Positions 52,181-62,472 are shown, counted from the stretch's first letter. The stretch: DNA of 64,000 nt from Acidobacteriota bacterium (GCA_021325515.1 JAJPHC010000037.1:248001-312000), one strand, 5' to 3'. The notes: generated by a model not told the origin, from the letters alone. Numbers and translations are program-made.

Positions 52181-54285
52181 ACGGGCGGCCCGCCACAAAG
52201 CGCATTCGTTGGGTTCTATGGCTCCGTTTGCTGCTCGTCGTTCTTTGCGTTTCCTGTTCGCGGCGTGAGCAGCCCCGATACAACGTTCTTCTGATCACGC
52301 TCGACACGTTGCGCGCCGATCATGTCGGCTGCTATGGCAGTGCGGCGGGAGCCACGCCGGCACTCGATGCGCTCGCGGCGCACGGCGTCCGTTTCGAGAA
52401 CGCGATCAGCGCGGTGCCGCTCACGCTTCCCTCGCACAGCACCATTCTTTCCGGCGTTCTGCCTCTGCATCACGGCGTACGAAACAACGGAACGGGCGTC
52501 TTTCCCGCGAATCGTCCGACGCTGGCCACGCTTCTTTCGCAGCAGGGTTATCGAGCCGCCGCCTTCGTCGGCGCGTTCGTCCTCGATCATCGATTCGGAT
52601 TGAATCGCGGCTTCGCTCTCTACGATGACGAGATTCCGCGCGATCCCAACGCCGGCGATCACCTGGAGGCCGAGCGGCGCGGCGATCTCGTGGTCGATCG
52701 CGCTCTCGCGTGGCTCAGGCAGGGCGATGGATCGCCGTTTTTCGCCTGGGTGCACCTTTACGATCCGCATGCACCGTACGCTGCACCCGAGCCCTTTCGG
52801 ACGCGATTCGCGTCGTCGCCGTACGACGGCGAGATCGCATTCGTGGACCAGCAGGTCCAGCGGCTGCTCTCCGCTCTCGATCAGAGCGGCCAGCGCGAGC
52901 GAACGATCGTCGTCGTCACCGGTGATCATGGCGAAGCGCTGGGAGAGCATGGCGAGTTGACGCACGGACTGCTGCTCTACGAGCCGACGCTTCGAGTGCC
53001 GCTCATCATTTCTGCGCCGGGATTGCTGGACGCGCAGGTCGTGAAGGCGCCGGTCAGTCTGGCCGACATCACGCCGACGATCATCGGCCTCATGAAGCTT
53101 GCGGCTCCGCCGAATGCCGACGGGCACGATCTCGCGTCTTCGCTGCGCGGGAAGAGCGAGCCGCCGGCAGCGGATGTCTACTCCGAAACGGAATACCCAA
53201 CGGTCTTCGGCTGGAGCGGCCTCTCATCGCTGCGGCGCGGCAGCGACAAGTTCATCGCATCGCCGTCGCCGGAGCTGTACGACCTCGCGCGCGATCCGAA
53301 GGAGAGCCGCAATCTCTACGCGTTCGAGCGCCGTGTCATGAACGCTCTTTCGGGAAGCCTGACAGCGATGAATGCGACGGCGACGGCGAAGCCGCCGGCG
53401 GCCGTCGACGCCGAGACGATGGCGAAGCTTGCGAGCCTTGGTTATGTCGGCGGGATGCCGGAGAAGCGCGCGGGACAGCTTCCCGATCCGAAGGTGATGG
53501 TGCCGCTCTTTCGCAAATTCGAAGAAGCGACGTGGGCGATGAACGCGAAGCGGTACGACGAAGCTGCGGAGACGCTCGCCGCATTGATGAAGAGCGATGG
53601 CGAGAATCCGGTGTTTCGCACGTCGCTCGCGAAAGTCGAGCGGCTGCGTGGGCATCCCGAGCGCGCGATCGAGCTGTTCCGTGCGGCCATCGCGGCTGCG
53701 CCGGACGACGCGCAGGCCTGGTACAACCTCGCCTCGGCGTTTCAGGAGGCGGGCGATTTTCGCCGCGCTCGTGAAGCGGTGGTCGAGGCGCTCCGCCGCG
53801 ACTCCGCGAATGCGGATGCGCACAACGTTCTCGGCATCATTCAGTCAGCGGAAGGCCAGCCGGTGAAGGCGCTGGAGGAATTTCAGAAAGCTGCGGCGAT
53901 CGATCCGAGAAACGCCAGGATCTACAACAACATCGGGAACGCTGCGCGCGCGCTCGGCCGCGCCGAAGAAGCCGAATCTGCATTTCAGCGCGCCATCGCG
54001 CTCGCGCCGAATTACGCAGATCCGCTCAACGGTCTCGGTGCACTCAACGTCGATCGGAATCGTTTCGCGGATGCGGTCGCCGATTTCGATCGCGCGATCC
54101 GGCTGTCTCCTGACTACCTCGAAGCGCATCTCAATCGTGCCGTCGCGTTGCAATTGGGAGGCGATCTCCCTGCGGCGATCGCCGAGTACCGAACCTTCAT
54201 CGCGCGCTCGGCAAACGATCCTGCTTTTGCGGAGCGGCGGCAGGCAGCACAGGCCATGCTCGCCCGGATGCACGCGGAACACTGA
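52177..54285 (+). CDS. Exported alkaline phosphatase/sulfatase-superfamily protein with TPR tail
   Basis: 702 residues from a GTG overlapping the pccB stop. A signal or lipoprotein sequence (LLVVLCVSC) is followed by the metal-binding [19 protein letters not shown]. The active-site motif reads TLPSH where sulfatases have CxPSR, so a Thr rather than a formylglycine Cys would be the nucleophile. [16 protein letters not shown] supplies the other metal ligands. Residues 430-700 hold five or six TPR units ([35 protein letters not shown]). It probably hydrolyses a phospho- or sulfo-ester in the periplasm while binding partners through the TPRs. Confidence 0.85.
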   Translation: MNGRPATKRIRWVLWLRLLLVVLCVSCSRREQPRYNVLLITLDTLRADHVGCYGSAAGATPALDALAAHGVRFENAISAVPLTLPSHSTILSGVLPLHHGVRNNGTGVFPANRPTLATLLSQQGYRAAAFVGAFVLDHRFGLNRGFALYDDEIPRDPNAGDHLEAERRGDLVVDRALAWLRQGDGSPFFAWVHLYDPHAPYAAPEPFRTRFASSPYDGEIAFVDQQVQRLLSALDQSGQRERTIVVVTGDHGEALGEHGELTHGLLLYEPTLRVPLIISAPGLLDAQVVKAPVSLADITPTIIGLMKLAAPPNADGHDLASSLRGKSEPPAADVYSETEYPTVFGWSGLSSLRRGSDKFIASPSPELYDLARDPKESRNLYAFERRVMNALSGSLTAMNATATAKPPAAVDAETMAKLASLGYVGGMPEKRAGQLPDPKVMVPLFRKFEEATWAMNAKRYDEAAETLAALMKSDGENPVFRTSLAKVERLRGHPERAIELFRAAIAAAPDDAQAWYNLASAFQEAGDFRRAREAVVEALRRDSANADAHNVLGIIQSAEGQPVKALEEFQKAAAIDPRNARIYNNIGNAARALGRAEEAESAFQRAIALAPNYADPLNGLGALNVDRNRFADAVADFDRAIRLSPDYLEAHLNRAVALQLGGDLPAAIAEYRTFIARSANDPAFAERRQAAQAMLARMHAEH

Positions 54286-54302
54286 ACCCCGTTGCGACGG
54301 AT

Positions 54303-54330
54303 TGCCTCCGGTCGAAGTTGCTCGTATGAT
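54303..54330 (+). promoter_or_regulatory. Sigma70-like promoter of the first TonB receptor
   Basis: TTGCCT (54303-54308), a 16-base spacer and TATGAT (54325-54330). The ATG at 54376 would have a leader of about 38 bases containing GGTAAGGACGG. Confidence 0.5.
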
Positions 54331-54375
54331 CGCGGCTGATTCCTGGAAAAATTGATTCGGTAAGGACGGTGACGA

Positions 54376-57234
54376 ATGGGCACACGGTCTTCCACATGGG
54401 CCATCCTGATGGTCGCTCTTGTAGTTTTCATTCCATGCAACTTGTTCGCGCAGGCCGGCTCCTCGCTTTCCGGCCGGGTGACGGATTCGTCAGGCGGAGC
54501 GGTTCCCGGAGTGACGGTAACGGCAACCAACACGCAGATCGGGTTGGTTCGCACGGCTGTCACGGCGTCCGACGGCGCGTATCGCTTCCCGTCGCTGCCG
54601 GTTGGCGTCTACACAGTGACTGCGGAACTGGCTGGGTTTGCGAAAGTCACGACCGAGAAGGTCGAATTGAAAGTCGCAACGCCGCGCGATCTCGACATCA
54701 CGCTCAAGCAGGCGGCCGTGTCGGAAGCGATCACGGTGAGCGTCGACGCGCCGCTGGTCGCAACGGAGCCGGCAGTCGGTACCGTCGTCAGCCAGCATGA
54801 GCTCGAAGGGCTTCCGCTCAACGGACGCCAGTTCGCGAACCTCGCATCGCTCGCGCCCGGCACCACGCTTTCGGTCAACGCCGATCCGACGAAGCCGGGA
54901 CAGTTGACGATCGCACTCAACGGCGGCAGCGGCCGCAACGTCAACTTCCTCATCGATGGCGGCGACAACACCGACGACACGATCGGTGGCGCGCTGCAGA
55001 ACTTCAACCTCGAAGCAGTCGAGGAATTCAAGATTCAGACGATGCAGTACAAGGCCGAGTACGGACGTTCTTCGGGCGGCGTGCTGAGCGTCGTCACCAA
55101 GACGGGAACCAACGAGCTCAAAGGGAGCGCGTATGGATTCTTCCGCGATAAGAGCCTGAACGAGAAGACGGAAACCGAGAAGCAGAACGGCGCCGGCAAA
55201 GGCGATTACAGGCGCAAGCAGTACGGTGCGTCGCTCGGCGGACCGATCGTCAAGGATGTTGCGCACTTCTTCGGCACCTACGAGAAGACCTCTCGCACGA
55301 CGACGACGACGTTCGACACGGGCGGCATCTTTCCGTCGCTCGACGGAACGTCTGCGTCCGTTCCCTTCACCGACCAGCTCGGGACCGTGAAGGCAAGCCT
55401 GAATGCCACAGCGAAGCAGTTCATTCAGGTCCGCTACGGCTACCAGAAGAACAGCGACAAGTACGCGGCGTTTCCCTACGTCACGCCGAGCGGCTGGGGC
55501 ACGATCTCCAACGATTACAAGTCAGCTCTTGCCAGCCATTCCTGGACGATCAGCGGCGACAAGCTGAACGAGTTCGTTTATCAGTGGACGAAGTTCAAGA
55601 ACTCGATCACGGCCGATTCCAACGATCCCAATCTGTACTTCCCTTCGGGCGTTCAGTCGGGACAGAACGTGAATACTCCGCAATCGACGAATCAGGAGAA
55701 GTCGCAGTTCAAGGATGACTTCAGCTGGTCCTCGACGCTGATGGGCCGCCGCCACGATTTCAAGGCCGGCGCGAACTTCATTCACGAGCCGATCCTCGGC
55801 GGTGACTTCACGACGGGTACGAGCGGCCGCTACGACATGCTGCAGGACTCCGCGAACTCACCCGTTCAGGCCATCTCGATCACCGGTGGATTCTTCGGCG
55901 ACTCCACTCCGATCGATCAATACAACTATTACCTTCAGGACGACCTGACGTTCAGCGACAGACTCACATTGAACCTCGGCGTTCGCTACGACAAGTGGAC
56001 GGGATTTGATCTTGATCAGCGGAAGAATCCCCTTCTTCCTCTCTATAAGGCCGCGGCTGCGGCACATCCCGAAATCAAATGGCTCAAGCCGTTCGCGGAT
56101 GGAAAGGCTGATCAGCTCAAAGACGACGACAACAACTTCGCGCCGCGCCTTGGATTCAGCTACGACGTGAAGGGCGATCACAAACACATCCTTCGCGGCG
56201 GCTACGGGATCTACTACGACTTCCCGTATACCAACGCGACGAATCTCTTCCCCGCCGCAGCGGTTCAGTCGACCTACGGAATCATCTACTCCTACGAAGA
56301 TTCCAAAGGCATCAAGAATGCGGACGGCAGCTACTTCCGTCCGGGCCAGCCGCTTCCTCCCAATCAGGGCGGTGGAGCAATCCTGCCGAACAACATCGCG
56401 CAGAAGTCATGGGTCGCTCCTCAGGCGACGCAGGCCTCGCTCGGCTACTCGTGGGAAGTCAACAACTCGCTCGGCCTGAACTTCGAAGGAGTGCACGTCG
56501 ACTACAAGAACATCCCGTTCCGATTCCGCGCGAATCCCGTTGTGGGCGGAACGCGCCTTCTGGGTTCGGGGACGGCTTCGAACATCCGTCTGTGGGTCGA
56601 TGACGGCGAGGCAACGTACAAGGGATTCAACGTCGGCTTCCACGGCCGTTCGGCGAAGTTCGAAGCGCAGGGCTTCTATACCTGGTCGCAGTCGAAGGGC
56701 AACGTTCTCACGGGTGCGGATGAATTCCGGCTGTGGGATGGCGGCTCTCAGGCCGACGCGCAGACGAATGTTCCGGTGACTCCGCTTGATCCGTATTCGT
56801 CCGCGAACTACGGACCGCTGTTCACCGATGCGCGTCATCGCGTTACGTTCAGCACGCTCTACCACGCGCCGTGGGATCTCAACATCTCCGGCATCCTGCG
56901 CTATCACTCGGCGTTCCCCTTCACGCAGTTCCAGCCGGGCAATCCGACGAACAACTTCGGCTACAAGAACAAGCTCGATGCGGGTGTTTCGCACGTGAAC
57001 ACGCTGCGCGGGGATGACTTCTCGCAGATCGACGTTCGCGTCTCGAAGGAGTTCCGGTTTGGTTCGAATGTCGGCGTCGAGCTGATCGGCGAGATCTTCA
57101 ACCTCATGAACTCCAAGAACGGCGTCCGGTTTGTCCGAAACAGCTCCGGCAACTACCAGCCGTCGCTCTTCGCGGGTGATACCGGTCAGGGCGAACAGCG
57201 TCTCGCGCAGCTTGGAGCGCGTCTGCGGTTCTAA
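54376..57234 (+). CDS. TonB-dependent receptor, Oar type, with carboxypeptidase-regulatory N-terminus
   Basis: 952 residues. Signal peptide (ends NLFAQ), then a CarboxypepD_reg domain (SSLSGRVTDSSGGAVPGVTV), a plug domain (EGLPLNGRQFANLASLAPG, RNVNFLIDGGDNTDD) and a long beta barrel ending in the outer-membrane signature ARLRF with a terminal Phe. The family takes up large or bound nutrients through the outer membrane by TonB energy. The substrate is unknown. A strong terminator follows at 57254. Confidence 0.93.
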   Translation: MGTRSSTWAILMVALVVFIPCNLFAQAGSSLSGRVTDSSGGAVPGVTVTATNTQIGLVRTAVTASDGAYRFPSLPVGVYTVTAELAGFAKVTTEKVELKVATPRDLDITLKQAAVSEAITVSVDAPLVATEPAVGTVVSQHELEGLPLNGRQFANLASLAPGTTLSVNADPTKPGQLTIALNGGSGRNVNFLIDGGDNTDDTIGGALQNFNLEAVEEFKIQTMQYKAEYGRSSGGVLSVVTKTGTNELKGSAYGFFRDKSLNEKTETEKQNGAGKGDYRRKQYGASLGGPIVKDVAHFFGTYEKTSRTTTTTFDTGGIFPSLDGTSASVPFTDQLGTVKASLNATAKQFIQVRYGYQKNSDKYAAFPYVTPSGWGTISNDYKSALASHSWTISGDKLNEFVYQWTKFKNSITADSNDPNLYFPSGVQSGQNVNTPQSTNQEKSQFKDDFSWSSTLMGRRHDFKAGANFIHEPILGGDFTTGTSGRYDMLQDSANSPVQAISITGGFFGDSTPIDQYNYYLQDDLTFSDRLTLNLGVRYDKWTGFDLDQRKNPLLPLYKAAAAAHPEIKWLKPFADGKADQLKDDDNNFAPRLGFSYDVKGDHKHILRGGYGIYYDFPYTNATNLFPAAAVQSTYGIIYSYEDSKGIKNADGSYFRPGQPLPPNQGGGAILPNNIAQKSWVAPQATQASLGYSWEVNNSLGLNFEGVHVDYKNIPFRFRANPVVGGTRLLGSGTASNIRLWVDDGEATYKGFNVGFHGRSAKFEAQGFYTWSQSKGNVLTGADEFRLWDGGSQADAQTNVPVTPLDPYSSANYGPLFTDARHRVTFSTLYHAPWDLNISGILRYHSAFPFTQFQPGNPTNNFGYKNKLDAGVSHVNTLRGDDFSQIDVRVSKEFRFGSNVGVELIGEIFNLMNSKNGVRFVRNSSGNYQPSLFAGDTGQGEQRLAQLGARLRF

Positions 57235-57253
57235 TCGGTCCTTCCGAACGTAA

Positions 57254-57287
57254 GAAAGGGCGGCGCAAGCCGCCCTTTTTCGTTTTT
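57254..57287 (+). terminator. Intrinsic terminator of the first TonB receptor
   Basis: GGGCGGC-GCAA-GCCGCCC followed by TTTTTCGTTTTT. Confidence 0.9.
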
Positions 57288-57631
57288 GCCGTCGCCGCGT
57301 TTTCGCACGGCCTGTTGAAGCCGGGATACGGATTTTTGGACCGCCCCGCGTCCCGCTGCGCGCTGCATCCGACGGAAACCATTGCGTCACAATGATTAGC
57401 GCGCACTTGTAACAACGGCCAAATCTGCCCCTGACTTTGCAGCCGGAGGGCATCGAAACAACGGAACCGGAAGAACAGGGCTCAAACCATGCCAGGTTTC
57501 GAGTGTCGTTGTTACGGGGCGGTTGCGGATTTGATTTGAATCACTATAGTTAGCGCCGATTTTTTCCCAGGCTCAGCAACCAAAGACTGTACGGGTTCGA
57601 AAGACCCTACGAAAAACGAATAGGAGGGACC
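57288..57631. other. 344-base noncoding region before the second TonB receptor
   Basis: No coding frame is convincing. It contains a promoter at 57523-57550 and a leader of about 75 bases. The first 230 bases hold no repeat or RNA family that I recognise. Its length, longer than most gaps in this window, leaves room for regulator binding. Confidence 0.6.
57523..57550 (+). promoter_or_regulatory. Sigma70-like promoter of the second TonB receptor
   Basis: TTGCGG (57523-57528), a 16-base spacer and TATAGT (57545-57550). The leader ends AATAGGAGGGACC before the ATG at 57632, a strong ribosome site. Confidence 0.6.
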
Positions 57632-60586
57632 ATGGGTAAAAAGCTAATCATTAGCGCGCTTGTGTTCCTGCTTGCCGTTCCGGTGGTGTTCGCACAGTCG
57701 ACCACCGCGGGCAGCGTGGCAGGATCAGTCAAGGACGCATCGGGCGGCGCGCTCCCGGGTGTCACCGTCGAGCTGGCGGGACCTGCGATGCAGGGTACTC
57801 GTTCGGCTGTGACGGATGGCTCGGGCTCATACCGATTCGTCAACGTTCCCCCGGGTGAAGGATACAAGGTGACGGCGACGCTGTCGGGATTTGCCCCGCA
57901 GACGAAGACGATCGCCCGCGTGTATCTCGGACAGGAAGCCAGCATCGAGTTCACGATGAAGGCAGCCGTCTCCGAAGCGATCACGGTCACCGCGGAAGCT
58001 CCGCTGGTCGACGTTTCGAAGACGACCACGGGCGTGAACGTCACGGCCCGCCAGTTCGAGTCGCTGCCGACTGCGCGTACGTTCCAGTCGCTGACGACGA
58101 TGGCCCCGGGCGTCGAGATGAACATGGCCGACACGCGCAACGCGCAGCTCGGCAACTCGCCGAACGTCGGTGCCTCCTCGGCTCCTGAGAACAACTACAT
58201 CATCGACGGTCTGTCGACCACCGACGTCCGCTACGGGACGTCGGGCACGAACCTCACGATGAACTTCGTCGAAGAGGTTCAGGTCATGACCGGTGGTTAC
58301 TCCGCAGAGTTCGGCCGTTCGACCGGTGGCGTGTTCAACGTCATCACCAAGTCGGGCAGCAATGAGTTCCACGGAGATGTGTTCGGTTACTACAGCAGCA
58401 AGGATTGGGCGAGCGACACGGTTTCGAACTTCCGTCGCGGCCTCGAAGTCGGTTCCAGCCTCTCCGACAGCCGTGACCTCGGCGCGTCGCTCGGCGGCCC
58501 GATCATGAAAGACAAGCTGTGGTTCTTCGGTGCGTACAACCCGAGCCATCGCACGGTGCATGTCGGTCAGTGGAATCCGCCGGCCGGTGATCAGCCGACC
58601 GAATACAAGCGCGACACGACCTTCTACGCCGGCAAGCTGACCTGGTCGGCGAATCCGAATCACAACTTCATCTTCACCACGTTCGGTGACCCGACGAAGG
58701 AAAAGGGCTGGCTCATTCGCGGCGTCAACGCGTCGCCGGCTCTCGAGGGCTCCGCGAATCGCAAGAACAACATCGGTTCCAACAACGTCAATGCGCGTTA
58801 CACCGGTGTCATCACGCAGTCGTTCCTCGCGGAATTGAACCTCGGACGCCACAAGCGCAACAACGACCTCGGTCCGAACTCGGCGACCGGCGCCTCGGTT
58901 CCGCGCCAGATCGACGAAACGAACTCCACTCTGCAGATGGGCGGCTTCCAGCGCTCGCAGAAAGAGAAGTCGCAGCGTGATGCCTACTCGGCCAAGCTGA
59001 CGAACTATCTCGGCAAGAACGAGATTCGTTACGGCATCGACGTCGAGCAGAACAAGTACGACTCGAATACGCACGAGACCTGGTACCGCTACTTCGGACC
59101 GACCAGCACCTCGCGTCTCGTTGGCGAGTGCGCCGGCAAGACCTGCGATCAGATCCAGGAGCGCATTTACTCTGTCGACGGTTCGGGCAAGACGACGAAC
59201 AGCGCGGCCTTCATTCAGGATCAGCTGAAGCTTCGTTCGAACCTTCAGTTCAACCTCGGTCTTCGCTACGAAGAGCAGAAGATCACGTCGGCCCGCGGTG
59301 TCTACACTGCGTCCAGCGCGGAAGAAGTCAGCGATCCGCACCACATCGGCAGCTACACGATGAAGAACAACTGGGCCCCCCGCCTGGGCGTCGTGTGGGA
59401 TCCGAAGGACAACGGCCGCTCGAAGGTTTATGCCTACCTCGGCCGCTTCTTCGAAGCAATGCCGCTCGACATGAACATCCGCGCCCTCAACGGCGAGGAC
59501 TACATCATCAACGACTACCAGCATCCGCTGAACAGCACGCCGCTGTATTGGTACAACCCGACCGGCAACCCGATTCCGGACGCCGTGCGCGCGGGTGGCC
59601 GCAACGCGGCGACCATCAACGGATTCACGAAGTACCGCATCCGCAACCTGACGGGTCTCGACGTCATCACGCCGATTTCGTCGGACCTCAAGGCGCAGTA
59701 TCAGGATGAATACATTGTCGGTGGCGAGTATCAGTTTGCCAACGTCTGGAGCACGGGCGTTCGCCTCGTTGACCGCGAACTGAAGCGCGTCGTGGAAGAC
59801 TTCGGTGTCTTCGGCGATCCGACCGATCCGACCGCCCTCACCGGCTACGGCATCGCCAACCCGGGCGAAGGCGCCCTCGGCGGTCCGTATCCGAAGCCGA
59901 AGCGCTACTACCGCGCCGCCGAGTTCACCCTGCAGCGCGCATTCCGCGACAACTGGCAGCTCTACGCGTCGTACGTTTACGCGCAGGCGAAGGGCAACTA
60001 CGAGGGTCTGTTCGTGTCCGGTTACGAGCAGCTCGATCCGAACATCACGGCTCTCTATGACCTTCCGTCGTTCCTCAACAACGCTGAGGGCAAGCTGCGC
60101 GCCGACAAGCCGATTCAGCTCAAGATTCACGCCTCGTATCTCTTCCCGTTCGGTCTGACCGTGTCGGAAGGCTTCTACTACTCGTCGGGCATTCCTATCT
60201 CGATGCTCGCTCCGGACACCGTCAACGGATACGGCGACGGCACGATCTTCCTGAAGTCGCGTGGGTCGGAAGGCCGCACCCCGAACTACTACAACCTCGA
60301 CCTTCATGCCGACTACGCTCTGCCGCTGTTCCATGGCACGAGCTCGAAGCTCTCGGCGGTCGTCGACATCTTCAACGCGACGAATGCCCACAAGCCGCTC
60401 GAAGTGGACATGAACTACCTGTACCAGGGCATGCCGGGAATGTCGTTCTACGACGATCCTCTGCATCAGGACGCGAACGGCGAGCCGATCTTCGTCGCCA
60501 ACGGTCCGCACAGCCCGTACTTCAAGCACGCCTCGGTTTATCAGGCGCCGCGCACGGTCCAGGTTGGTCTGCGTTACACCTACTAA
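57632..60586 (+). CDS. TonB-dependent receptor, Oar type, second copy
   Basis: 984 residues. Signal peptide (MGKKLIISALVFLLAVPVVF, then AQ), a CarboxypepD_reg domain (GSVKDASGGALPGVTVELA), a plug (ARQFESLPTARTFQSLTTMA, APENNYIIDGLSTTD, VQVMTGGYSAEFGRSTGGV) and a barrel ending VGLRYTY. Codon usage is strongly biased and the ribosome site strong, so high expression is likely. It is homologous to but clearly diverged from the receptor upstream, and each gene has its own promoter and terminator. The substrate is unknown. Confidence 0.94.
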   Translation: MGKKLIISALVFLLAVPVVFAQSTTAGSVAGSVKDASGGALPGVTVELAGPAMQGTRSAVTDGSGSYRFVNVPPGEGYKVTATLSGFAPQTKTIARVYLGQEASIEFTMKAAVSEAITVTAEAPLVDVSKTTTGVNVTARQFESLPTARTFQSLTTMAPGVEMNMADTRNAQLGNSPNVGASSAPENNYIIDGLSTTDVRYGTSGTNLTMNFVEEVQVMTGGYSAEFGRSTGGVFNVITKSGSNEFHGDVFGYYSSKDWASDTVSNFRRGLEVGSSLSDSRDLGASLGGPIMKDKLWFFGAYNPSHRTVHVGQWNPPAGDQPTEYKRDTTFYAGKLTWSANPNHNFIFTTFGDPTKEKGWLIRGVNASPALEGSANRKNNIGSNNVNARYTGVITQSFLAELNLGRHKRNNDLGPNSATGASVPRQIDETNSTLQMGGFQRSQKEKSQRDAYSAKLTNYLGKNEIRYGIDVEQNKYDSNTHETWYRYFGPTSTSRLVGECAGKTCDQIQERIYSVDGSGKTTNSAAFIQDQLKLRSNLQFNLGLRYEEQKITSARGVYTASSAEEVSDPHHIGSYTMKNNWAPRLGVVWDPKDNGRSKVYAYLGRFFEAMPLDMNIRALNGEDYIINDYQHPLNSTPLYWYNPTGNPIPDAVRAGGRNAATINGFTKYRIRNLTGLDVITPISSDLKAQYQDEYIVGGEYQFANVWSTGVRLVDRELKRVVEDFGVFGDPTDPTALTGYGIANPGEGALGGPYPKPKRYYRAAEFTLQRAFRDNWQLYASYVYAQAKGNYEGLFVSGYEQLDPNITALYDLPSFLNNAEGKLRADKPIQLKIHASYLFPFGLTVSEGFYYSSGIPISMLAPDTVNGYGDGTIFLKSRGSEGRTPNYYNLDLHADYALPLFHGTSSKLSAVVDIFNATNAHKPLEVDMNYLYQGMPGMSFYDDPLHQDANGEPIFVANGPHSPYFKHASVYQAPRTVQVGLRYTY

Positions 60587-60609
60587 ATCGCCTTCAACGC
60601 GGTTGATCG

Positions 60610-60641
60610 AAGGGCGGCCGAAAGGCCGCCCTTCTTTTTTT
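60610..60641 (+). terminator. Intrinsic terminator of the second TonB receptor
   Basis: AAGGGCGGCC-GAAA-GGCCGCCCTT followed by CTTTTTTT. Same design as the terminators at 29518 and 57254. Confidence 0.92.
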
Positions 60642-60649
60642 GTGTACGT

Positions 60650-61630
60650 CTACTCGCCTGAGTGCTTCTTCTTCACTTCCTCGAGCTCTTTGATCGAGAA
60701 GCCGTCGCGCTGGAGGATGTAGTCGCCGTAGTCGGGCGCATCGATGAAGACGAAGTCGATGCTCTGCCGGGGCAGAGGCACTGGGAGTTGTTCGCGGGTG
60801 TAGAACCAGTGTTCGATCGTGCCCTGCCGGTTGTTCAGATCGCCGAGTCGCGATGGCAGCACGCGTGATGCAACGAGTGGTTGGGCTATGACGCGATACG
60901 GTTTGCCGACGAGCACGAACACGCGCCCTCGATCGGTCAGCGAACCGCGCGTCTTCTCGTTGGCGAACATGCCGTCGGCGAACGCGACGCGCCGGTCGAA
61001 CTCGATGCGGAAGTCCGCGTCGCGGCGCTGCCAGAATCGCGCGACGAAGCTGCGCCGCGCTTCGTCATCCGCGAGCTTCCCCCACGTCCGCTTTTCCTGC
61101 TCCGTCGCGAGGAGCACGAAGTCGGGAGACTTGTTCCATTCGGAGATCTTCCGCTCGCGCGGAGCCGCAAGCACGAACTCGTTGAAGCCGGGATAAGCGA
61201 TATCGAATGAGTTCGAAGGAGCGCCTTGCGGCGTGTTCCCTCCGCCGTTTCGATGAATGGTGGAGACGACTTCGTTGAATGCCCGAATGAAGGGGACGGG
61301 GTACCGTGTCTCGTCGAGCTTCACGTCTCCCTGCCGGAAGCGGAAGAACTCCCGCAATTCCTCTTTCGTCTTGTCATCGCGCTCCAGTTCGCTGAAGGCG
61401 AGAGCCGAGTAGAAGTGGATCGCGGCAAGCGCGGCGGCCTTCTCTTTCGGATCGGAGAGCATGGTCGCCGCCGGAATCGCGTCCTGCATCGTGATGATCG
61501 CGCGATCGAACTGCTTTGCCGCGATTGCTGCGCGGCCGGCGGCGATCGCCTCGGCCGGCGTCTGAGCGCCGAAGGCCGCCGGTGCGGCTGCCACGATCAG
61601 CGCGATGGTGGTACTGGGCCTGGTACGCAT
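60650..61630 (-). CDS. Exported GWxTD-domain protein
   Basis: 326 residues; AGGAGAAGGCG precedes the ATG. Signal peptide (ends PAAFGAQ), a helical TPR-like region (residues 25-120) and a C-terminal GWxTD domain: FVARFWQRRDADFRIEFDRR, then RGSLTDRGRVFVLVGKP, where the name-giving GWxTD is GSLTD. The domain is largely confined to Acidobacteriota and related phyla, and its function is unknown. It is convergent with the TonB receptor. Confidence 0.88.
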   Translation of the reverse strand: MRTRPSTTIALIVAAAPAAFGAQTPAEAIAAGRAAIAAKQFDRAIITMQDAIPAATMLSDPKEKAAALAAIHFYSALAFSELERDDKTKEELREFFRFRQGDVKLDETRYPVPFIRAFNEVVSTIHRNGGGNTPQGAPSNSFDIAYPGFNEFVLAAPRERKISEWNKSPDFVLLATEQEKRTWGKLADDEARRSFVARFWQRRDADFRIEFDRRVAFADGMFANEKTRGSLTDRGRVFVLVGKPYRVIAQPLVASRVLPSRLGDLNNRQGTIEHWFYTREQLPVPLPRQSIDFVFIDAPDYGDYILQRDGFSIKELEEVKKKHSGE

Positions 61631-61651
61631 CGCCTTCTCCTATTCGCGTTA

Positions 61652-61748
61652 GTGACGAGTGAACAGTGACGAGTGAAAAAGCGGCCGGCGATCAGCAGAG
61701 CCGCCCGTTCGACCGCACTCATCACTGGTCACTAGTCACTCGTCACTA
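61652..61748. repeat. Inverted GTGACGAGTGA repeat pair
   Basis: GTGACGAGTGAACAGTGACG at the left and CACTGGTCACTAGTCACTCG at the right flank a GGCGGCT-like core. The words match those of the tract at 135-292, here as a compact hairpin upstream of rplU. Confidence 0.8.
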
Positions 61749-61854
61749 CCAAAGGAATAAGTCTAGCGCCACCCGTGGTTTTGCCGGTTCCGCGGTATTT
61801 GACTGCCTGTGAGCAGTGTGTTACAACGCGGGTCCCATTTTCACGGAGGTCGTT

Positions 61855-62172
61855 GTGTACGCCATCATTCGTTCCGGTGGAAAGCAGTACCGAGTCGCCG
61901 AGGGGCAGACCGTTCGCGTCGAGCGCGACGTGCTGTCGTCTGCGAAAGAAGATAAGGTCACGTTCGGCGATGTGCTCATGATCGGCGGCGATCAGCCGAA
62001 GGTCGGCTCGCCGACGGTTCCGGGTGCCTCGGTTCTGGCGACGGTCCTTCGCGAGTCCCGCGGTGACAAGATCATCGTTTTCAAGAAGAAGAACCGCAAG
62101 AATCATACGAAGCGCGCGCACGGACATCGGCAGGACACCGTCGAACTCCGCATTGACAGCATCACCGTCTAG
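61855..62172 (+). CDS. rplU: 50S ribosomal protein L21
   Basis: 105 residues from the GTG at 61855, with ACGGAGGTCGTT upstream. YAIIRSGGKQYRVAEGQ at the N-terminus and KKKNRKNHTKRAHGHRQ near the C-terminus are L21 hallmarks. First gene of the canonical rplU-rpmA-obgE cluster. Confidence 0.97.
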   Translation: MYAIIRSGGKQYRVAEGQTVRVERDVLSSAKEDKVTFGDVLMIGGDQPKVGSPTVPGASVLATVLRESRGDKIIVFKKKNRKNHTKRAHGHRQDTVELRIDSITV

Positions 62173-62199
62173 CGCAGCATCGCGACAGGAGAAGATTCC

Positions 62200-62466
62200 A
62201 TGGCTCACAAAAAAGGACAGGGTTCGTCGCGCAACGGCCGTGATTCGCAGCCGAAGATGCTCGGCGTCAAGCGCTTTGCCGGACAGTTCGTCACCGGCGG
62301 ATCGATTCTCGTTCGCCAGCGCGGTACGCGTTTCTATCCGGGTGTGAACGTCGGCATCGGCCGCGATCACACGCTCTTCGCCAAGATCGATGGCATCGTG
62401 CAGTTCCACGACAAGGGCGAGCGCGGCCGTTTCATCAGCGTCACGCCGGCTCAGGCCGCCGAGTAA
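62200..62466 (+). CDS. rpmA: 50S ribosomal protein L27
   Basis: 88 residues, beginning [16 protein letters not shown], which reaches the peptidyl-transferase centre without any N-terminal extension. [16 protein letters not shown] follows. CAGGAGAAGA precedes the ATG, 27 bases after rplU. Confidence 0.98.
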   Translation: MAHKKGQGSSRNGRDSQPKMLGVKRFAGQFVTGGSILVRQRGTRFYPGVNVGIGRDHTLFAKIDGIVQFHDKGERGRFISVTPAQAAE

Positions 62467-62472
62467 AAATGC

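Noticed and set aside
52177-54285. Formylglycine-dependent sulfatase
   Set aside because: The CxPxR motif is replaced by TLPSH, so maturation to formylglycine is impossible.
57827-60529. Long open frame on the minus strand (about 900 codons) opposite the second TonB receptor
   Set aside because: It is a mirror of strong codon bias. Its translation is Arg/Val/Glu-rich low complexity with no domain, while the plus strand encodes a full receptor.
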